DNA of 64,000 bases, from the NCBI GenBank assembly GCA_030062745.1, contig CP099841.1, positions 5,216,423 to 5,280,422 of the forward strand, given 5' to 3'. The notes beneath the pieces are model-generated. The model was not told where the DNA came from and did not search any database. It saw only the letters and a list, made by a program, of their open reading frames with translations. Each line of letters opens with the position of its first letter. The stretch's first letter is position 1. Shown here piece by piece: positions 34,601 to 46,600 of this stretch. The position numbers and the translations under genes were made by a program. This DNA is from Capitulum mitella. Its lineage: Eukaryota; Arthropoda; Thecostraca; Pollicipedomorpha; Pollicipedidae.

Positions 34601-37600
34601 TTTGAAAACTGCAAGACACACTGACGCAAATAAACACAGCGTTATGGCGACATCAAGCTTGCTTTACGGGACGACCCCGCCAGCAGTCTGAAGTGACTTC
34701 ATAACTTTGGTCGTTAAATCCCCGCAATGCAAAATAACGAAATGCTTCAAAGGCAAAAGGACTTTACTCGTGACCTACTGATCATCACGAAGACGCCATT
34801 ATCGAAGAAGAGCCTGAATACATTTTTCTACAACCGCAAAGGTTCCAAAGTCTCTTCGAGGGACATGTTTTGCCTCGTGCCATTCGCTCACCTTAGTGAC
34901 AAACAGTTGGTTCAGCTTCAGTAGCTGGTCGCGGCACGAAAACGTTACTCTCCTCCTCTCCGCTGCACAGTTTTCCATGCCGTGAGTCTCCAAATGTCAG
35001 CAGTCTACCATCCTCTGACGGAAGCAAAACAACCCATATGACTCACTGTTCAACTTCATGCCAATTTTGCAACCGCAGTCTTGTCAGAAAACAAGACAAC
35101 TCTGCCCAGCAGGAAATTCCGTTGGCAGTTCTGTGGAGGTAAACCTATCAAGAAGTAAGTATTGCGTCTCAGTCTACGAAAATCACGTAGTGACCTACGT
35201 CAAGGTTTTTCATGGAGCACCGTGACGCAGACCACTTTGAAGTAAAATGCAACGAAAATTTAACCCAGCAGGCATCTCCAATACGTTCTTCATTAAGCAG
35301 AAATGTTCGAGGAGCAAGAACAGAAGGAGCTCAGAAGTTTATGTCCACCACATCTTTAGCGATTCCTCTACCATCAGGCAAGAAAATAATCATGCAAAAT
35401 CTGCTTACGGTCCCCCTTCTTCTTGTCCCTAAGTAAGTGGAAACGTTAAGTTTCTGAGGGTATTTGATGACGTTTGTGCTTCAATGGAAACACCTAAATA
35501 TTTCAAATGCAGGCAAAAAACATAAACATAGACAGGTGCTTTCCCATTGCAATTATATGCCCAACGATTGGTGTTTTCCACAAGTCAGAGCCGAAATGAC
35601 TAATCTCATTTAGTCGCGAAAAATTAACTTCTCGCAAGTCTGAAGATTTCACTTAAAACAAACTTAAAGCTCATAGCGATTTATGGTCCAAAACGCATTT
35701 CTGAGGAATGTTTGTACTAAAATTGGAAACCATGATTGATTAAGGTAACTTTTCGTCTACACACGGATGTAGAATGTCCTAGAAGACAGCACTGAATAAA
35801 AATACAAAATACGAAAAATTAAACCAATTCCAAGCCCAAACAATTTTTTATTGCATGTTATACTTCTCTTTGTTGAAGGTTATACCATCTCCAGAGGGCT
35901 GGTTGCGACGGCTTTACCAACTTCAGAAATCCAGCATTAACTCTACTGTGTTGCATGGAACGAAATTTTCTCAAAATATCTGTGGCCCGGGGCCCCACAA
36001 ACTCCAAAACGCTCCCACATATACACATGGCATATTGCTTACCATTTTCATAGGTTTACAGGACACCCTGATGTATGGAAAAGCACCAGGTATGCATGAA
36101 ATCGAATGGGCTGGGCAGATGCGTGTTTTTTTTTTGTATTCGTCCCGAAGTCAACCATGCGGAAATTTACTGTTGTGCTAAAATATTTCGCTAGGAAATT
36201 GTTTGTTGCCTTTAACATAACTCAAACATTATGACACATCAAATAATTGCCGAAACTGTACACTTTTACATCAAGGTGTGAGTAAAAACATATAAACTCA
36301 AGAATTAAGCATGATTCTCCAAGACATCCCAGAGGCTGTACTCCGTGAATCTTTCATTGTTCAGGCCCAGGCCGTCATTGCTCGTGGTCGCCGCCACTCG
36401 TCCAGACTCGCGGAATCCATGGAACGTGAGGCCAATCGATGCTGAATGCCATTCAGAACGGTCGGTGCTACCTTCCCCCACCCACAGCCATTGTGTAAGT
36501 AATCAATGAATGACGTATCTGGAGCCTGTCGTCGGCCGTTCCATGTCGCCCACTGCCGGTGCTGCCTTCCATGTCCACCGTGTTATTTTGGTACTGAGAT
36601 AAAGGCAGCATATTTTGAATATCTGTCGTAGAAATTTTACGACCAAGCACGCATGAATACACGAACATTTTATTAAGATAAAGGAAAAACAGATGAGCGA
36701 CTTGATAAAAGAAATAAGTTACAAGGTTCCTTAAGAAAAAAATGTTTGCAAGGAAGCAGTCGGGTGATGATTACCTTTTGGCTGCCTTGGTTACGGTATG
36801 GGTATAATCTAACGGTCTGCCTCCAACAATCTAGCGTTCGGTTAGTCTGTGATTGGCCGATATCACCTGTGACGATGGCTGAGTGGCAGTGGCCGGCGGC
36901 GATGTCCCTGACTCTCAGGTCTGCCAGCGGCAGCCGGTGGGGAGAGGTCACGCTGACTACTCTGCTGCCGAGACCCAGCTGACCGTGGTCTCCCGGCACC
37001 GAAGCAGAACACCTCTCCCGACTCTGGGGACAGGCGGACAGACCGTCAGACGAGGCTGAACTTCGGAGAACGGCGGAAACAGAACCGCCGCTTGACTGCG
37101 GGAACAGGCAGCACATCTTTTACATGGGTCGGAGTACAGTACCTCGAAACGGACACCACGCCGGACTCGGGACGTGGGCAGGGGAGCCGTCATACCAGAC
37201 CTGAGCACAGTGCGCATGAAACACATCTCCCGAATCTAAACCATGTCTCGCCTCCAAGTAGGTAGCTGCGCGGCCCGAAATCCCGGCGAAAAGTAATGCG
37301 AAGAAATCGTGCACCTACAGTGATCTATTACGCATTAAGCATGGCCGACGGCAGACTGGCCGTGGTTGTAAACTTCGTGTTAAACATTTTGTTTTTAGAC
37401 GCACGCTGTTCTAACGCGTTCTAAAATTCGACAAACGAAATGCAGCTTGTAGTGTTATAATCCACTTCGATTATGCGTTACTGGTCAAAACACTGTTTGC
37501 GGAATTTCAAAGACAATTTTACGCAAAATTCCTCTGTGGCCAACTTATTCTTGTCTTATTATCATCTGCTACGTGATGACTCGAGTAGGTGCAGGCCACC

Positions 37601-40600
37601 CGTGTTACATGTCCGTATTGTTTCATCAATGAGAAACGACGCCACAATATAGCTACTCAATTAAACACATTCCGTTATCCTTATTGGAATTTCGCCGACA
37701 TCGGTAACGTTTTATGACCAAACAAATCCTTTCGGAGGAAGTCGAACAGGCCAAAACATTTTCTTGCACGACAGAACACCGCTTTGGTAACAATACTACA
37801 GTTGGGCTCGAAATCAGAATGCATTTCTAGCTCCTCTGAGGTTGGTTTTACACCTGACCATTAATCCTTTTCTTCGCTGCGTAACTTAAGTTGAAGTTCT
37901 TATAATAAATATCACACACATTTTCTTAAGTCATCCATACCACTTAAGGCCCTGCTTCAATGGCATAATAGGAAAATTCCCTGAAATTAGTCAGGCATTT
38001 ATTGAATTTAGGAAAAAAAAAGCTTGGTGCATTTCTCTTACACCACAAGAAACATTTTCAACCCAACTATCTTTGTTCGCCTTTGACATTTCAGTCGCTG
38101 TATTGCTCATCCAAAAACGCATTTCATGGCCATCATGCGAAGCTTTTAATACGTTATCAGAATGATCACAAACAAAAAAGAAATCAGCACCATGATCTGA
38201 ACTATGAGTTTAAAGGCGGAACTTTCGCTCTGGTCAAAGGTGTAGATGAATGACAAGAAGCTTGACGGAGAAAATGGTTAAAAAAACGTGCGAGCTGGTC
38301 AGCTGTGCAGGGGCAATGCTAAAGCCCGTGTTCCAATGCCAAAACTGAACAAAAATGGCAGTGTGAAAGCAGAACGGAAAGAAATGGCTGTACAGCTGCA
38401 ACTGGTCAGGCGTTGCATTCAGTTATTCACTCTTTTGAACTTTTATTTTTTATTGTACTCCGTGACAGTTTTCATTTACTGGAAACGTAAAATATTTAAC
38501 TGCAGCGAGATACTCCAAGACTGTCATGTCGTCCACCTGGATTGCATTGCAAAAGAAACTGCTTTCATAAATCACTCCGGCGTAAGTGACGCTGATGATT
38601 GTTTAACAGGCTGCGCAATAATACAATTCCTCTAGGTAAAGAAGAGATAAACAAGTATGTTGACAACGAGAATCAAAGCACAGCTAAGCATTCTAAACCG
38701 AACCCTAATCCTGTTCCGAGCTTGAATTCAGTCCCATCCTGTCACGTTGCACGAAACCACCGCATTAGCGTGACCTTAGGCCGGAGCTCAATCCGACACT
38801 GCCAGCCGGGGGCATCCGGATCAGTCGCCCGCGACAGCCCGAGCCCACCCTGGGCGCCGCGCGGCACTCAGCACGACACGAGCGCGCTCTGAGCCCCACC
38901 TGGGAGCGGCGCGGTGTTCTGCACGACACGAGCGCGCCCTGAGCCCCACCTGGACGCGGCGCGGTGTTCTGCACGACACGAGCGCGCCCTGAGCCCCACC
39001 TGGACGCGGCGCGGTGTTCGGCACGACACGAGCGCGCGCCGGACGGGCCGCGCCGTCCGATGCCGACCGTCAGCACAACTGGACGCCGGCCGGGCTCGGT
39101 CGACCCTCGCGGCCGGGCATTGATCGCCCGGCGGCCGCAGGAGTCGTCCGGTGTGTTACTACCCCTCAGACGCCGGTCATTACGGGTCGGCGCCGACGCC
39201 GGCGGCGGCGGCCGAGGCGCTAAGCGACGCCGGACGTTCCGCCGAGACACGAGGAGGATCCGCGTAATAGGCGAGCAAGGGTTATCAACTGAGAAGGAAG
39301 AAGCGGGCAGAGAGGATACATCAGGTGGAAGGGAGCACGGGAGGGAGGAGAAATAGATGCCAAAATGACGTCAATGTTGTATCTAATGGAGCAAATAATT
39401 TTCATGTGCCCTTTACATTATATTCGTGATCTCACCACATACCTTGTAAACACACCTGACATGAGAGGCAACAACCATAGTAAAATATCCCCCCCCCAGA
39501 AAACTAGGTCCTTAATGTCCCACACGACTAAAATCAAGGGAAGCATTACAAAAACCGATGGGGTTTTAACACCATGCCAGCATGCGCCTGTCCTCGACCA
39601 TTCCTAATGTAACTATTGCGCCGTAATAAGCTGTCCAGGGCGTGACCAAATTAGCCGAAAATCTCCGATTAATGCAGCTTTATGTTTCACGTTTGTTAAC
39701 TAATCCTCGACATGAGTTAATTCTCCTAATACTTTGTGCTCAGCCTGAATATTTATTGAAGTGTTTGGACACTTTATGTATCTGATATTCTGCGGAGGGC
39801 CAAAAGTAAAATACAATGCTAGGCACACATAACATAGCGTGGAATAAGCACTCATTGGAATACGTCAAGAACATGTCTTGAACAGCATGCATTTGTTCAA
39901 CTATCATCACCTTGTTCCTGCGGACCATACAAAAGATTACAAGTTGATGCACGGCTGAAACGGTTGTTTTTATGTGACTTCAACTTTTTTTGGACAACTC
40001 TGAAGCAAGGTCGACCTCGATAAGAAATCAGACCATATATTTCGGACGATTTCGTTCGTCCTTGAACACTGGTCAAGTATGTACTCCACCAGTGTTCAAG
40101 GACGAGAGAAATCGTCCGAAATATATGGTATGATTTTTTTTATCGAGATCGACCTTGCTTCAGAATTCTCCGAAAAAGTCGAAATCACATAAATTACCCT
40201 GAAGATAAACGAAAATGGCATTGCGTCAACATTTGATGATTATGGGATTAATGGCACTACTGACTGCAGGCAATTTGTCGCAGAGGACGATGGTTTACTT
40301 CGATTTGGCTGTGTTAGTATTGATCTCCGGAATGGATCATACTTCTAATGAAATGAAGGCCGGTGAACCATCGCATTACATTATTGCTTCGGTGGTAAGT
40401 TCTGTTAACACGTACAAGCATTTGATTAAGATTAGCGAAAAGCATTATTTCTCTTATGTTGCACTTTGTGAAATGACTCTTTCGTGTTACTTTCGTAGTA
40501 CTCGTTACGCTGTTGCCATGAGTGTGGAAATGGGGCAAATTTTCGCGAGGAAAAAGATATCCATCACACCCTGAAATGTGACATTGATAGCGTATTTACG

Positions 40601-43600
40601 TAACTTTATTTTATTAAAACAAGAAAACACATCAATGAGTCAAAATATTGGTATGGAATTCCATATCAGGAATGTTCCAGAACAAATCGAACAGGCATCT
40701 TCTAAAATTAACATACCATAGTCTCAAATTGCAATGAAACTTTGTCCACGGGTTAATCTGTGGCTGGGATCTCAGATGTCCACTTCACAGCTCCGTCTGA
40801 CCAGTGTTTTTTTTTGCGCTAGAGCAATTCGCAGTTTTTAAATTTGATGATTTTGGCCAAACCCTTGGTGGGATAATGTGGCCTATTTCAGTAACCGATC
40901 ATCACATTTTCAAAAGCTGGGTATCGTTGTGGATGAACACAAAATGCTGCAACTTTCTGCTATTTGCATTGTTCAAAAAAATCTTTTGCTTTTTGTTCGA
41001 CCTTGAAGTCTATTTTCAAGGTCAAATTTCGAAGGCGTGGCCAGTAATTCCGAATGAAATTTTTAGCAGGTAAGATGCCTTCCAAGGAATTCCCATTTAA
41101 TTAAATCGAGAAAAGATACCCATTCTTACTATTTAAGGCTGCAAATTGCACGTCAAATTCGCGATGCTTTCTCTGAAAACGTCCTTGTCGGGGATTTCCG
41201 GCCTGGACCGGTTAAGATTATTATGAACGACCGGGAAAGGTAGTTTTGAACATCACAGGCCATTATTTTCCTTCATTTATATGTTACACATTCCGTTATC
41301 TCATTATATTTATCGCCATCTGTCACCCGCTGCGAAGATATATTTTTCTCCACGATAAAGGCCGTGCCGCATGGCCTTGTCCCACATTACAAACCACACT
41401 GTCGCAGGGGTGGTAAAGTGCTAAAGCTCAGTTGAAAAGAGCGATAATCTGTCACGGACTCGGCCGACGCGGGCTCGATGGAGGAACGGAACGACGCCAC
41501 CCAGATTTTGATGGCGTAACACTTCGACGGACTCGATCGAAAACGCAGTCAGCCGACTGCGTTTGACTGATCATATCCAGCAGTTTCTTTTGCAGTTCCA
41601 GCACTGCATATCCAGCGGTTTACTTCTGCTCTGAGGTGCGAGGTTTGTGAAGACTGTTGATTGGGCCGACTGGGAAGATTTTGTGCTCCTTTTCACTCGC
41701 CCCGTGCCAGTCGTCAGATCCATTTTTCCAGTACCACAGCGGTGTCTGAACACCTGTCCCCTTCAACTCGCGAACCCTAGCCAAAGGATAAAAACAACAA
41801 CGCATTTGGTTAGAGCCATAGAAATAGAGTTTACATTATGCCAAGCAAACCGATTAGACTAAAAAACCTCATTGTCATTCGCAAATGAAAATTTGTGGTT
41901 TTACAACGAGCTCTGCCGCCCACGTCATGCAGCAGAAGCGAAGCCTGCGTGCTGTTTCACCGTCAGCTCAGCCGTACTAGCGGGGGAGGTGACAAGCAGC
42001 ACACTGCCTTTTTTGTTCCACAAAGCATAAGCAACATAATTTTAAAGCATAATCAACATAATTCCACGAAGCATAATCAACATAATTTGCAAGAAGACAC
42101 GACGCAGCTGTATTTGACGCATATCCTTCGTAATGGGCGGGGCTTGTAACGCATACCACCACCCCCTAATTTGAACATTCATGTGCCAAATATACCAAAA
42201 TACTACATAATAAACATTTTACGTGCCTTTCAACTTCCTAACCAGACTTTCTCGGCCCAGATAGGTCTTTGAATTGAGATGACTTTCAACGACCTCAAGT
42301 GACCTTGAGTTAATGACCCGTCAAGTGCTATAGGTGTTACACATCAGGGCTATTTGGGGTGAAAAGGGCAATTCATGTCATAAAACTAAAAAAAATGTTG
42401 TCCCAAAATGCCTGCAATTTATTCAAAAGCGAGATAAAGACAAACGAAATATTACTTTGGCTTCGGGCTGACTTTCGGTGCCCTAAGGTCAGCCATTTTT
42501 TCGCTCATTCTCATGATGCTGTGCTATAACTCTCTACCCCCAAAATGCAATTTTTAAAGGGGAAAATACAGGAAATCGCAATTGCCAAAACGACTAAACC
42601 TTTCCTTGACCACAGGTTATTGACATAATCTTTTCGAGGAATTCTAAAATGAACGTTTTAAGGCATTGATAAGATAAGGTCATGTACCAAAACGGAATAT
42701 GATATCTTCGAATTTGTTAATGTTTTGGCAGCTGAGACTATTTTTGACATGGATCCCTTCAACCAGACCAAGACCTAGGTCAATGATCTGCCCCGACCCA
42801 AAATTAGTATTTGTTCAAAATGCGCGCAATAGACGTAAAAAAGGTACTGAAAAATTTGGCAACGCAGCGCATCGCCGTTTTCTCGCTATTCCGGAAAATC
42901 TGCGGAGGTGCGTCCAAACATATTAGCAGCGTCAAAGACACCGTTCACGATCGCTGAGAAGACGATGGGACATTGGCCTCCCTAGTGAAAGAGCTAAGGA
43001 ACAACCCAGAAGGTTTCGTGAGGTATTTCCGTTTGCCGCGGAAAACACTTGATACTATATTGAGTCAGAAGTTCCCCCCAACCTAATTTGTATTGCCTGC
43101 AGCATTTTCGAAACAAATGGGCACCATTCTCAAGCTACGGCACCAAACACAGTCATGTTAGGTCATGAAGAATATGTCAATGATGATATGACGACGAGCA
43201 TATCAACTACTCTCCATTTCCTTACTTTTCTGTCGTCCATTTTTACGCTCAGGCCGACTGGACTTGCCAGCAGCGCCACGTCACTGCCCATTCTGCGACA
43301 GCATCGACTGACAACTTGGATTTTTCCAAGTTCACGTTGGATTCCGTCGCGAACGACATGGAATGTCTCTTGCACCTGTATTTTATTAAATGTTTCTTCA
43401 TAACAGCATCATGTGATGAACTGAAACGCGTACCATAAAACATTTATATCTGTAATTCCTAAGCATTTTCCGCCGGATACGGACTAAGAAATGTCCCAGA
43501 AGGATTTTTAAGCCAAATGTTTAGTGCTTAGCACAAAAATGGAGAACTTTTCTCTAATTAAAACAAATCAAAACCCTTTGGAGGACATACCTGCCATTTA

Positions 43601-46600
43601 CCTGCCACAGTTTAAATCGGAATCACTGGCCACACCATGAAAATTTGACCTTAAAAACAGGCGTGAAGGTCAAACGAAAACCAAACGAAATTTTGGAAAA
43701 TGTGAATAGCAGAACATCACAGGATTTCTTTCTCATCATAAAGATATCCAGTTTTCGAAAATGTGGTGATCGGTTACTGAAAAAATGCACATTATCTCAC
43801 CAAGGGTTTGGCCAAAAATCGCCAAATCTAAAGATTTCGGATTGCTCTAGCGCAAAAACCACTAGTCAGACAGAGCTGAAAAGTGGAAATCTGACATCCT
43901 AGCTGCAGATTTCCCCGGACGAAATTTAATCACAATTTGAGACTAATGGTGTGTTACCCATTGGCCGGCTTATAATTTCCTTTGGTATGGAAAACTGCAT
44001 GCCAAAAATATACAGAGTTACATTCTTGGCTGTTGTCAATATTGCACGGTTCGATCGGGCGCAGGTTTCGGCTGGGAGCCGCCAGCCGGGATCAGACCGC
44101 CTGTCAAGATCTGGAAGCGGTCGCGGATCTGACCTGGCTTAGCTGCTCGGGACTGCGTGCATTTCTGTCGGCCAGCAGCAGCGGACGAACCCGCGTCGTT
44201 TGTGTGATAGAGCATCAATTTGAAAAGAAACCAGAGGAGCAATTCGCCGTGAATGGCGGGGCGATTTGTGATGAACAAGCAAAATTTTCACCCGAAGTAA
44301 AAGGTGCTCATGTTCGTATCGACTGAATGACCTGATCACCCAACCGAAAGACGCAGAATCAATCGCTGAAAGAAAAGAAGTCGACTTATGGTCGGAAGCC
44401 ACTTCCTGATGGCCCGGTCAACAAAGTCGACCCTGTTAAACGCCTACAAAGTGTTAGCCGTCCAACGTAACTTTGCAACCACTCACCCGTGCTGACGTAC
44501 ATAAAAACAAAAGGAAACAAAAAGGAGATGTGGATGCCTTACACACTGAACGAAACACGAACTTCCGGCGATTGCTGGTGGGTGTCACCACAGCTCACAG
44601 CTCTCCATATGCTTGGGGAAGGGGAAGTGGACGTTAAAAGCCCACACTCAGTTAATCTCGAACCGGTGGACTCATGTGGCTTTTCCCAACCGTAATCGAT
44701 TGTCAAAGATGATAGAAACTCGGCATGCCACATTCTTGAAACTGCAAAATAATTTATAACGTAGCAGATCATATCAACGAGCAAGACAAACATCAAATAT
44801 GAGCGATCGACCATGACTGATTCGTCAGTTTGGAGACATTGTTCCTGCCGTCCTGGCAAGACGGACTCGAGCAGTCTCACCCCTCACAAGTTGGATCGCG
44901 GATGAGCTGGTCACGACTTGGTAGAGCGTCGTGTTAATCACCATATGTTCACGTCGTATCTTTGACGGCACATTTTCGGGGGAAAAATCAGTGGTTGTTC
45001 GGAACTACGTGACACCGAGCGAATTCAGGCATTTTGCAGTGTTCCAATGTAGCTAAAGCGAAATCGAAGATAAACAGAACGATCACGAAACATTGCGTAA
45101 CAGGGTTAAAGTTTTACCTTGGCCACCTGAGGTTTTGATAAGATGGAAAATAGGAACACTGAACACCAAAGTCATATGTACATTATGCATTTTGCATTAT
45201 ATTCATACGTCTGTACTGAGGGCAATAAGGGGTGCACATTCAGCTTCGTGTAGTTGCAACCTAAACTCAGCCCTCAGAAATATCACACTGAAATTCTTTA
45301 AGGGACGGACGATTGATAACCCTGATGTATGAGAAACCATGAAAAGGATTGGTGAGCATCAATGCAAAGGGGAGCTGGATGGGTCTGCGGGGCAGAACTC
45401 ATTTTGTATCTAATCACTCATCATGAGAACAATGGAACTGATCTCAACCAGTGGAAAAATTTTGAGAGCAAAATGCCGTAAGGCCCGAAAAAAATAAAAA
45501 TGACCCAGACTTCAGACTTTGTTGTTTTATGACGTATTCCTGTGACGGATAACTATGACAGTTTATAACAAAATGCGAGCGCTGATAGCTGAACTGAACG
45601 GTAAGGAAAATTTGACCACCCGCAACCGTTTGGTTGCGAAGTTAAACAGCAAAAATCTTCACTACTTCCCCCAACCAAGTACTGGGTTCAAAACTGCTCT
45701 TCTAAATTCCAGTCAGCGATGCTGCAGTGAGCACTGTACGGCCGGAGGAAACCTCTCTGCGATGTCGTCACCACCATCCCTCACCTGACATCAGCCACAC
45801 CCCCGGAGCCTTTCCAGCAACAGCCGCGCACGCCGGCTTTCCCGGGGCGAACGGGGCGGCAGAGCTCATCCAGCCCACGGCAGAGCTCTCCCAGCCCACG
45901 GCAGAGCTCATCCAGCCCGAGGCGAGGCTCAACCGGCCCGCGGCCGAGCTCACGCAGCCAGCGGCGGGACTCACCCAGCAGGACGAGCGTGTGCTGACCA
46001 CCGCAGGCCACCCTGGCTATGTCCTGCAGCTCTGGCACCAGCGCCGGACGGTTCCGGTTCTTTCGGTCGCCGACCCCCAGCTGGCCCTCATCGTTCTCAC
46101 CGCACGTGAACAACTCACCGGCGGCTGGTGGGGAGATCTCGACGTCAGGGTAAATACTGGACCTGATCTGAGGCGTGGCTCACGAAACACCGGCCAATCG
46201 AGGTTTATGCAACTGGCAGAAAGTTGGACATTTTCGGTCACTTTTCAAACATCTGACCACATGGCATCGGTTTGGTGTGACCTTTCAAAACTATGGGTTC
46301 CACATAACATCCGTTCATATACATCAGGACTGCACACCTGGTGAGATTTCAAGATGATTTTTTTCCAGCACAGGGGCGCCACAGGCAGAAACCACCGAAC
46401 GCCCTCACCAGTGACGAACGCCGTATGCCGGTAGCCGCAGCTGACGTTCACAATCTCCTCGTCAGATGGCACCAGAGTGGGGAAGCAGGAGCCGGGAGAG
46501 TCGCCCAGGCCGCACTGGCCCTCGCTGTTGCTACCCCAGGTGAAGAGGCGACCATCAGCTGGCGGGATAGGCAAAAGGCCATGACCTGGTCGTTGACTGC

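Larger units (their letters stand above)
37024..45974 (-). other. RPGR intron 7 (9 kb) with repeats
   Basis: Between blades 5 and 6. Contains a 50-bp CpG-rich minisatellite (38841-39037), a foldback hairpin (39970-40192) and a long-TIR element (about 40670-43960). The remaining DNA is AT-rich with short open frames and no recognisable coding sequence. Confidence 0.7.

Noticed and set aside
40215-40574. 119-codon plus-strand ORF starting [19 protein letters not shown]
   Set aside because: A signal-like start, but it follows a foldback element directly, lies inside the RPGR intron and has no domain or splice support.
44539-44880. Possible extra RCC1 blade ([11 protein letters not shown]) on the minus strand
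   Set aside because: Only the SCGDTH string resembles RCC1; no FG..GQLG motif precedes it, and blades 5 and 6 already join in phase without it.
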